NCBI GenBank assembly: GCA_964023275.1
Contig: OZ029918.1
Coordinates: forward strand, 13,168,855 to 13,232,854
Direction of reading: 5' to 3'
DNA from: Norana najaformis
Taxonomy: Eukaryota; Annelida; Clitellata; Crassiclitellata; Hormogastridae
DNA: 64,000 bases
In this document: piece by piece, positions 58,801 to 64,000 of the stretch
How positions within the stretch are numbered: position 1 is the stretch's first letter
Layout: each line of letters begins with the position of its first letter
Notes under the pieces: model-generated
The model's database searches: none
What the model was told of the DNA's origin: nothing
The model's input: only the letters and a program-made list of their open reading frames with translations
Program-made: the position numbers and the translations under genes

Positions 58801-61230
58801 AAACATTGAAGCTGAATGACGTAATGAATTTTGATTGCTGGTCTTTGACTGTCTGCCAAGGTTAAGGAGTGATTTGGTGCATATGAAGTTTCTGAAAGGT
58901 TTTAGCAGATTGGTTTAAAGTAATTTACATAGCTTTGCAGCTAGAGTTGTGTGCAGTATCACGAAACTTAATAATTTTTTTAAGTATTTGAATTAAAATC
59001 ATTAGCCAATTGAAAATATTACATTTTTTACAATTTGTAATAATAAATTTGTTAGGCTTATATATTTAAAACTTCCTCACTTTTGCATTAGTGGTCCTTG
59101 AACAACGTAAAGTTACTGCTGGTCCCTTGCTTAAAAAGTTTAAGAACCACTGCTATAGGCTGCGTGGCTGCACATTAGTTTTATTGCTTCATGCATCACA
59201 AGAACTGGGCAAACATCATCAATTCATCCAAAGAACTTTCCATGCAACAGATGTAAACATGTATACACAGAATTGTTTACTTAGAGGTTATGCTGGTTAT
59301 GTGCAGCGTAATGTGGCACCCTGTAATGTAATAGCCAGGTCTCCCATCCTGCTTTCACCATGTGGAAAGGACTTGGAGGTGCTGTATGGCAGCATGACAA
59401 TTGAGTTAGAAGACTAGAGACTGGAAAGAATTGACTGAATGAGACAGGACTGAAAGGCTGGTGTACAGCCGGAGAGGCTAACAGGTGTGCAGCGCAGGTA
59501 GTGAGACTGGGAGAAATCAATGGGCATGATGGCAAAGAGACAGGTAGTTGAAAAGGATATAATGGTACAAGCTTCTAATTAAAGTTCAGCTGCTGTATGG
59601 ACAGAAATGATAACAGTTGCCTACTGGCAGTCCCTCGCCAGCGGGCTCATCTCACTTAAATGTTCTCCTAGAAATGGTTGGGTATCGGTTATTGGATTCA
59701 CAGCCTGGGTACCCGCCTGAAGGTAGCTGCTCGGAGGGGCAGGCCTGTCTGTCATTTACTAATTTCTTTTTGCGTAGTACTATCGCACAAAACTCAATCT
59801 GACAAGCACCCTATCCTTTGTTTTCAGCGTCTGGGCAGGCAGTTATAGCAGAGATGACGGCAACAGAAGAGGAGGAGATTCAGAAAGTGGCCTGCCAACC
59901 ACCAGCATATGTCATATTCGGCCAGACAACGGTTGCCAAGACGATAGTCGTCAATGAGTTATTCGGTCGCGAGGTTCTCCCAGTTGCAGCTTCAAATGGC
60001 GCTCATTGGAAGACGATTTTCTTTAAGTATGGCTCTAAGAACCGGATTGAACCGGTCATACATTCTGATTATGTCGTCATTGGTCGTGAACATGAATCAA
60101 AGCGTCGCAGGACGTGGCGAGTGGTTCCTGCTGCTGATTTGCAAATGGAGAAGTCAGAGGACGAGAGTTCAGCTGTGGAAGTTCTGTTCAAACATGAACT
60201 GCTTGAGGCCGGAGCAAGAGTTACAGTCGCTTGCACATGGGAGGAGGGCAAATCGTTTGAGCAGCTGTACGATGCGGTTACACGGAATGTAATTCCTGTC
60301 TTCATCTACGCCATCTCAGAAAATGCACTCAGTGACAAGGTAGGTTGGCTTATAAGAAATGTCTCTGCTAGTAAAGTAAGGTAAGCTAAGTTAAGGCTAA
60401 AAGGGAAGCAAGGTAAGGTGTGTTATAAGTTACAGCATGTAATGTAACGTAATAAAACAAAGGTTATCTAAGGAAAGTGATGACAGTATGGCAAGAAATT
60501 TAGGCAAGAAAAGTAAGGTAATGAAGTAAAGATGAGGTAAATTGAGATATCTGAGTTAAGGTAAGGTACACTTAGTTACTGAAGGTAACTAAGATACAGA
60601 AAGTAAGGTGTAGAAGGTTAATATAAGTTTTCAGTGCATTCGAATGCATTTGATTTATTCTTGTAATAATTAATTTGCATTAATATAATTTTCTCTCTCT
60701 TATTTTAGGAGTTAGAAGAGTTACAATTCATCAAATCAAAACAACCAAACATCTCCATATTTTTTATCCGTGTTGCACAAGAAGGTCTGGTATCATCTGA
60801 CCAGGCTGCCAACTCCTCTGCGGAAATCAAACCACAATCCAGATTCCAGAACATTCCAGAAGTTCAGCCAAACTCATCTCCCTCAGCGGATGTCACAGTC
60901 GAGCAGGGCAGTCAATTGTTGGAGCAGCTTGCAGGTCTTGGCTATCTTTGTGCTGTTCCAAACAACTTTGAAGACCAGACGACAGGCTCAGACCTCGACA
61001 CAGATAGTGATTCGTATTGTGTGGATTGTGAGCTCCTAGAAAACTTTGACAATTTCTGGTCGTTTGCGGCGTTTGCACGCAGCATCTTGCAACGTCATCT
61101 GGTGTCTGCCATTTCGCTTATGAGCATTGTTCACGTCCGATGTGTTGACATGATGATTACGACTGCGTACAGCATGGCACGTGATGTGCTCTGCACTCCA
61201 ACTAGGCTTAAATTTGCTCGTGAAAAAGAG
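40099..61230 (+). CDS. DSTYK: DSTYK dual serine/threonine-tyrosine kinase, 5' half (gene level; partial)
   Basis: Cytoplasmic RIP-related kinase (RIPK5) linked in vertebrates to FGF-ERK signalling and cell-death control. Exons: 40099-40225, 48734-48874, 59828-60339, 60709-61230. Phases agree at every junction, giving 434 codons. The vertebrate protein is about 930 residues with its kinase domain in the C-terminal third, so the catalytic part lies right of base 64000. Recognisable blocks are RLLQKSLQDTKQIFIEI (vertebrate RLRQNLRETQKFFRDI), VIFGQ...NELFG..VLP, PVFIYAISENALSD, and ARSILQRHLVSAISLMSIVH. Introns 1 and 2 (8.5 and 11 kb) are transposon-rich. The next exon (vertebrate ENELYESLMNIANRK) was not found before the window ends. 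Confidence 0.9.
40548..40578. repeat. (GA)n / poly-G simple repeat
   Basis: GAGAGAGAGA followed by about 14 G. It sits at the 3' end of the antisense LINE. Confidence 0.9.
40585..41720 (-). pseudogene. LINE reverse transcriptase, broken, with nested insertion
   Basis: The minus strand encodes RT landmarks in order: GFIK.HSTET (about 41650), CGATQGSILGPLLF (about 41350-41400), then, after an interruption, NHHLHADDTQHF (about 41070; ADD catalytic box) and SIYHTASRSWNNLPPEF and FHSKLKSNP (about 40680-40830). Frameshifts make it inactive. A second LINE is inserted at 41139-41340. Confidence 0.8.
41139..41340 (+). mobile_element. 5'-truncated LINE nested in the antisense RT
   Basis: A 202-bp insertion encoding YVGPNSWNRLSRELR...FRKRLKSVLF, then tail words GGTTCGGGTCGGGAGCGCTT and GAAGTGGCGCTTTATAAATG and a terminal AATTACAATTACAAG. 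TACAAG at 41133-41138 and again at 41335-41340 is a candidate target-site duplication. Removing the insert with one copy restores the host RT reading frame. Confidence 0.85.
42375..42418. repeat. (TA)n microsatellite
   Basis: About 40 bp of TA with a small interruption. Confidence 0.9.
44390..44600 (-). repeat. tRNA-derived SINE with conserved body
   Basis: The minus strand starts GGGACACGGTGGTGTAGCGG and has B box GGGTTCGAATC. The body, on the plus strand, contains GAGGTGGTTTCCCGTTGCCT. A likely full-length SINE of about 200 bp. Confidence 0.65.
45630..45705 (+). mobile_element. LINE 3' tail fragment
   Basis: TTTATTGAAGTGGCGCTATA, then TTTTGCAGTTAAAATTGCAG, matching the tail of the 41139-41340 family. 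Confidence 0.45.
46300..46440 (-). repeat. tRNA-derived SINE, same family as 39362-39590
   Basis: The minus strand has GTGATTAGCATGCTGGACCG, loop CCGTCAA, B box GGTTCAAATCC, then GAGATTTCAGAACTTCTGTT as in the 39362 copy. Confidence 0.6.
46795..46822. repeat. (GAGAAA)n microsatellite
   Basis: Four to five GAGAAA/GAAAGA units. Confidence 0.85.
47765..47825 (-). repeat. SINE fragment, family of 31960-32105
   Basis: Plus-strand words GTGCTAAGCAT, GTGAAGAACTTGCTGA and AGGTCCCTGC parallel the body of the 31960 copy. Confidence 0.4.
47845..48480 (+). pseudogene. LINE RT C-terminal region
   Basis: Encodes AYCKSLLVGITKSTYRNSRR, then YEHITPVLKSLHWLPVQQRI and IIYKTLNSDQPQYLKSVL in one open stretch, then frame-broken sequence and the tail TTTGGCTTTGGTGTGCCATC...CATTAGAAGCTACTAATTAC. 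The best preserved copy of this family in the window. Confidence 0.85.
48400..48588. repeat. Tandem duplication of the LINE 3' end
   Basis: About 95 bp, beginning GATTGTGGTTTGGCTTTGGT in copy 1 and GATTGTGGCTTGGCTTTGGT in copy 2, repeated almost perfectly with both TTACGGTAGCCATCTCAG ends. A duplicated 3' terminus, not two independent insertions. Confidence 0.9.
48590..48660 (-). repeat. tRNA-like SINE fragment
   Basis: The minus strand shows GGTGGCCATGGCAGTCAATT, then GGTTGAGCACATGCC, an A-box-like head ending 75 bp before DSTYK exon 2. Confidence 0.35.
48734..48874 (+). CDS. DSTYK: DSTYK coding exon 2 (acidic low-complexity linker)
   Basis: 141 nt, acceptor gtgcag|TG, donor GAAG|gttagc. 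It encodes VSRSFSASTFYLNSESDEDG and a Ser/Thr/Pro/Gln-rich end. There is no direct similarity to vertebrates, where this stretch is also a variable linker. Assignment rests on strand, position, splice sites and exact phase fit with exons 1 and 3. Confidence 0.65.
49712..51194. mobile_element. Pogo/Tigger-type TIR element, non-autonomous, 1483 bp
   Basis: The left end CCGTTTATACCCGCGTATTA and the right end (minus-strand CCGTATATACTCGCGTATAA) are inverted repeats; both contain GCGTATAAGTCGA inside. The element is flanked by TA (49710-49711 and 51195-51196), as in Tc1/mariner-pogo elements. No transposase inside. Confidence 0.85.
50104..50225 (+). mobile_element. Second pogo-like terminus nested inside the TIR element
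   Basis: TACCGTATTTTCCGGGTTAT, then TATGCGCACTTGTGTATAAC and GCGCA-rich subterminal repeats have the form of a different pogo-type end. The matching right end was not found, so it may be solo or truncated. Confidence 0.45.
51196..52640. repeat. T/C-rich degenerate repeat (GTCCTCTTTGTCATCCTGCC) split by the foldback element
   Basis: GTCCTCTTTGTCATCCTGCC occurs at about 51310 and 52306, on either side of the foldback element, amid many TGTCCT/TTTCATATG words. Degenerate low-complexity repeat, not coding. Confidence 0.55.
51390..52231. mobile_element. Foldback/MITE element with about 120-bp inverted termini
   Basis: 51391-51510 (GGTCATTCCATCTCAATTCA ... GAGGAAGTTATGCAAAATTT) is matched in inverse orientation by 52095-52231. 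The shared inner block TTAGAGGAAGTTATGCAAAA is perfect. About 840 bp in total, no ORF. Confidence 0.85.
52828..52925. repeat. (AT)n microsatellite
   Basis: ATATAT runs with ACACCATATAT interruptions. Confidence 0.95.
53134..53337. repeat. 34-bp minisatellite, exactly 6 copies
   Basis: Unit GGTATAGGTTACAGGTTACC followed by AATCTCTGCTCTGT, six times in 204 bp. Copies 2-6 look identical; copy 1 differs at one base (ACAAATC). Confidence 0.97.
54035..55320 (+). pseudogene. Tigger/Jerky-like transposase pseudogene
   Basis: Pieces of a pogo-family transposase in order: LEWQHVYFFNKPGIDKAMGT and AMKFRNIAG (CENPB-type HTH half), YHKEQLYDCDKTSLFTTLLQ (the YN.DET.LF DDE region, with K for the usual E) and ESQRTAGCTKLKD. 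Then come FEDWIHNDFIPAF-like and LLLLDNCPAHP-like segments across frames. Multiple stops and frameshifts. A possible 5' terminus CAGTATAGTGCACTCCTATA lies at about 53729. A duplication near 54960-55110 (TTATTCAGTT) adds to the decay. Confidence 0.75.
56045..56125. repeat. (AT)n and (AC)n microsatellites
   Basis: TATATATATATATATA near 56058 and ACACACACACATATATA near 56110. Confidence 0.85.
56620..56652. repeat. (AT)n(GT)n microsatellite
   Basis: TATATATGTGTGTGTGTGTG. Confidence 0.9.
56765..57250 (+). pseudogene. LINE RT C-terminal region, same family as 47845-48480
   Basis: Encodes LCLNLCIGF (degenerate), RKYIKSVLISQTYHYSSRSS, FSVARPRFWNSLPVFVLSAQ and SFRSQLKTCLYQL, ending in ...AGAAGTTACTAATTACAATT with an ATTACA-type terminal repeat. 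Confidence 0.85.
57985..58235. repeat. Diverged tandem pair, about 125-bp unit
   Basis: GGTCATGATGAGGGCAACGT...GGTGTGGCCATT...CAGATTCTAGACAG is followed by a second copy GATCATGATGAGGACACCAT...GGTGTGGCCATT...CAGATTCTAGACAG. Confidence 0.85.
59828..60339 (+). CDS. DSTYK: DSTYK coding exon 3 (degenerate GTPase-like N-terminal domain)
   Basis: 512 nt, acceptor tttcag|CG, donor AAG|gtaggt. It encodes an acidic lead-in, then PPAYVIFGQTTVAKT, NELFGREVLP and EAGARVTVACTWEEG before PVFIYAISENALSDK. It aligns through its whole length with vertebrate DSTYK (CILILGQ...LLNLLLG...VLP...PVITYALHKDELSE). GQTTVAKT (59920-59943) resembles a Walker A loop that vertebrates have lost. Confidence 0.92.
60360..60630. 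repeat. GTAAG-rich degenerate simple repeat in DSTYK intron 3
   Basis: Dense AAGTAAGGTAAG, GTTAAGGTAAGG and AGGTAACTAAG words starting about 20 bp after the exon 3 donor, on the sense strand. The same word class occurs at 5284-5640 and, briefly, at 49655-49690. Confidence 0.65.
60709..61230 (+). CDS. DSTYK: DSTYK coding exon 4
   Basis: 174 codons, acceptor ttttag|GAG, donor GAG|gtgagc, phase 0. It encodes ELEELQFIKSKQPNISIFFI, a variable Ser-rich stretch, LLEQLAGLGYL, and the conserved FARSILQRHLVSAISLMSIV, then VRCVDMMITTAYSMARDVLC and TRLKFAREKE. The last part matches the vertebrate SHQVLQTRLVDAAKALNLVH...RLEYTRKKE block. Confidence 0.92.
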
Positions 61231-64000
61231 GTGAGCTTTTCTTTTGTTATGGTTATTTATGTTAAAGCATCACAAGTGTGATATTCAGATATTGGTTAGG
61301 GAGATGTTTGATCATCAGTAGTTTTTCAGTTGTTGTAATGCAGTTGTTGAATTGAACTTCAGCCAAACGATCTGTTGATCTGAGAACCTAATCTGAGTGG
61401 AGCATTTATGACAGAAGTGCATTGTAAGTATTCCTTTACTTACATTTCAGTCCTGCCTGATCTCTGAGATGGAATATGCGTGCCTGAGATGTCAGAATTC
61501 ACTTCCTAGCTCAGTCCAAAGTGTTGAACAAAACCTTATGTCATTGAGCTAACATATCTGGCTCTCAGCTAGAGGCGTATCTGAGGTTTGATTTCTCATG
61601 CAGTATGAAAGATTTGCAATCTAGGTATGCAGAATTTACAATCTGTGTGCAAAATTTCCAACCGTTAAGTATGCAAAATTTACTGTGTATTCTTCGAATG
61701 TGCAACCTGGAAGAATCAATAATTGAATTGCTATTTGTGTTTGAGACTTGTTAAACTGTTACCTTTTATTGTCTCTGAGTCCCTTCTCAGATGGGTGTCA
61801 TATAACCACTGAAACTTGTGGGCGTCAGTGCTGTGGTTAATTTGAGATTGGAGATGGAATTCCAACAGTCATAAGGGATAATGAAATGGGTTGGCAATAG
61901 GGAGCACATCATCCTTGTTGCTGTAGGTCCTGAAAAAGGTCAGTGGATAATGTGAGCAGAAAAACTATGTATGCAGATGTGTTGTAAAAAGGTGTGTCTC
62001 TGGTTCAGTTGCTAGTTCCATGAAGCAAAACCAAATGTGAAGAAAGGACAAGCATAGTTCATTTTTGAGTCTTTGCCAATAGCTCATAGTGCTACCTGGA
62101 GTTGAGTAGAGACAACATAATTGCAGGACTCTCATTGGGCAACACCCCCACAGTTCTTTACCATACTAGTAGTTATCTCATGCCCTGAGCTTGCTTCTGT
62201 TTATAGAGATCTGGCACAGAACAGACCCCCATTGGCAACCTTTGTTCTTCCGCAGGTCAAATCCAGCTGGGGTCAAATAATGATGTTGGAATGCAGTCCT
62301 AGTAGAACTTTGACCCTAGGCTCACTGTAAATACAGTATGCATGAAGCATGTTGTCTTTTATATGTATACTCATACTTAACTGATGTGCATATATATAAT
62401 GATTATAAATACTCTTGCAAATATATTTAGACAATGATAATGAGTGTCTGTATATAATACAATATATAGTGATAAGTAGGGTACTGTGGGTGTGTACATG
62501 TACCCCAAATATCTGTCCATGTAGTGACTTGAATAATATACTGATATGTGTGCATGTATAATTAGGCCTAGCCTTTTTCTTGGCCTTATTTACTGTTGTG
62601 TTTGCCGAGTCATCAGGTCTGTTGCCCAGTCAGTTGGCTATTGATTGCTAGGGCTTCTTTTGTTGCATGAGTATTAAGTCCAGCAGAGTCGGTCCTAATT
62701 TATTCAAGCGGACCACTGAAGGGACTGAACTTAGAACAGGAGGATCAAGGCCTGTTTATGCAATATGAAGAAGAAGAGCCGTCCCATAGATGGTCAGACA
62801 TCTCTTAGAGATGTCGCATAGGTCAAACATCTCATAGGGACATTCCATAGGTCAAACATCTCTTAGGGACATCCCATAGGTCAAACATCTCTTAGGGACA
62901 TCCCATAGGTCAAACATCTCTTAGGAACATCCCTTAGGTCAAACGTCTCTTAGGGGCATCCCATAGGTCAAACATCTCTTAGAGACATCCCATAGGTCAA
63001 ACATCTCTTAGGGACATCCCATAGGTCAAACATCTCTTAGAGACATCCCATAGGTCAAACATCTCTTTCCATAGGTCAAACATCTCTTAGGGACATCCCA
63101 TAGGTCAAACATCTCTTAGAGACATCCCTTAGGTCAAGCATCTCTTAGAGAAGTTGCATAGGTCAAACATCTCTTAGAGACGTCGCATAGGTCAAACATC
63201 TCTTAGAGACGTCGCATAGGTCAAACATCTCTTAGAGACATCCTATAGGTCAAACATTTCTTTGAGACGTTGCATAGGTCAAACATCTCTTAGAGACGTC
63301 GCATAGGTCAAACATCTCTTAGAGACATCCTATAGGTCAAACATTTCTTTGAGACGTTGCATAGGTCAAACATCTCTTAGAGACGTCGCATAGGTCAAAC
63401 ATCTCTTAGAGACATCCTATAGGTCAAACATCTCTTAGAGACGTTGCATAGGTCAAACATCTCTTAGAGACATCCTATAGGTCAAACATCTCTTAGAGAC
63501 GTCGCATAGGTCAAACATCTTTTAGAGACATCCCATAGGTCAAACACCTCTTAGAGACGTCGCATAGGTCAAACATCTCTTAGCTGCAGCAGGTTATGAG
63601 GGTGGGGCAGGTTGTGTCTCTTGCCATCTGATCTCTCAGTGTAAATTTTAACCCTGGGCATCACGAGTGAACTTCAGCGTTTCAGCATGTGGTCGCCATA
63701 CATATCTATGTATGTATCTGTGTACGTATACATGTATGTATCTAGCTGCTTACTATAGTGCCTTTTAAGTACCTCACAAATGCTGTTGCACAAGCCTAGA
63801 TGATGTTAAAGTCATTAGGAACAGAAGTTAATCAATAAGCGAACTTTGCCCAGATAACTAGAAGAGTCACCACTGGTGGGCTTCCGCAGGCACAGCAGAG
63901 CCCAACTGACGGATTCCTATCAAGACGCCATGTTCAAAGTTGATGGACCGCACAGCATCAAGGAAGAGGAGCAAACTTTACTGACAGGAGATGAGGCTTG
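61231..64000 (+). other. DSTYK intron 4 (continues past right edge)
   Basis: 61231-62780 and 63590-64000 contain no recognised exon. The 29-bp array occupies the middle. Sequence at 63770-63880 resembles 58320-58420 (GTGCTTGTTATGATGTTAAA...), a dispersed repeat. Confidence 0.55.
62783..63583. repeat. 29-bp minisatellite, about 27 copies, with 87-bp higher-order units
   Basis: Unit CATAGGTCAAACATCTCTTA then GAGACGTCG (or GAGACATCC). Each unit carries the perfect dyad TCTCT-T-AGAGA. One copy near 63060 has an internal deletion. From 63241 to 63414 three-unit blocks of 87 bp repeat exactly (TCCTATAGG at 63241, 63328 and 63415). Confidence 0.97.

Larger units (their letters stand above)
48875..59827 (+). 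other. DSTYK intron 2
   Basis: 11 kb with several DNA-transposon remnants, a 34-bp minisatellite and LINE pieces listed separately. 48880-49700, 55340-56750 and 58240-59820 show no recognisable gene. A Tigger-like terminal motif may end near 58787 (GAGGCTTAACTGTAG). Confidence 0.6.

Noticed and set aside
62783-63583. Regular short repeats that could suggest a CRISPR array
   Set aside because: Units are contiguous 29-bp copies without unique spacers, in a eukaryotic intron: a minisatellite.
63889-64000. Open frame at the right edge (HSRAQLTDSYQDAMFKVDGP...) after an AG, considered as DSTYK exon 5
   Set aside because: Phase does not fit the phase-0 end of exon 4, the phase-0 frame has a stop, and there is no similarity to the expected ENELYESLMNIANRK block. 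It could still be another gene's exon, but it cannot be supported from the part visible.

Overview
This window is nuclear DNA of an invertebrate animal. Protein-coding sequence is cut into short exons by GT-AG introns, separated by AT-rich, repeat-laden introns and intergenic DNA with LINE ends, tRNA-derived SINEs, DNA-transposon remnants and minisatellites. No bacterial or organellar feature is visible. Codon-level similarity recalled from the families supports three conserved animal genes. The NALCN gene carries two alternative pore exons, an arrangement known from protostomes and non-chordate deuterostomes but not vertebrates. That and the repeat content suggest a spiralian (for example mollusc, brachiopod or annelid) or a non-chordate deuterostome; I cannot decide which.

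Layout. (1) 1-17065, minus strand: the 5' part of NALCN, the four-domain sodium-leak channel. Ten constitutive exons plus a pair of equal-length tandem exons (5126-5263 and 3801-3938) encode the N-terminus through half of domain II S6, about 586 residues. The rest of the gene lies to the left of base 1. The two tandem exons encode the same domain II pore loop but place E or K at the selectivity-filter position. (2) 17066-20187: divergent intergenic region with a LINE fragment next to the NALCN start, a microsatellite, another LINE end and the SEC61A promoter. (3) 20188-28425, plus strand: complete SEC61A, 12 coding exons, 476 codons plus stop, the same length as the vertebrate protein. Intron 7 holds an hAT-like transposase remnant. 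(4) 28426-40098: 11.7 kb without a single-copy gene. It holds a degraded Polinton/adintovirus-like element, a TIR element, LINE and SINE pieces and microsatellites. (5) 40099 to beyond 64000, plus strand: the 5' half of DSTYK (dual serine/threonine and tyrosine kinase), four exons encoding 434 residues. The kinase domain lies beyond the right edge. Its 8.5 kb and 11 kb introns are filled with nested retrotransposons, a pogo-type TIR element, a foldback element, a Tigger/Jerky-like transposase pseudogene and minisatellites. The last intron holds a 0.8 kb array of 29-bp units with 87-bp higher-order structure.

The genes are not an operon and do not appear functionally coupled: NALCN sets resting membrane conductance, SEC61A forms the ER translocon channel, and DSTYK is a signalling kinase. 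NALCN and SEC61A are divergent; SEC61A and DSTYK are co-directional. Every exon boundary given was checked for splice dinucleotides and for phase continuity with its neighbours. Family assignments come from recognition, not from a database search.
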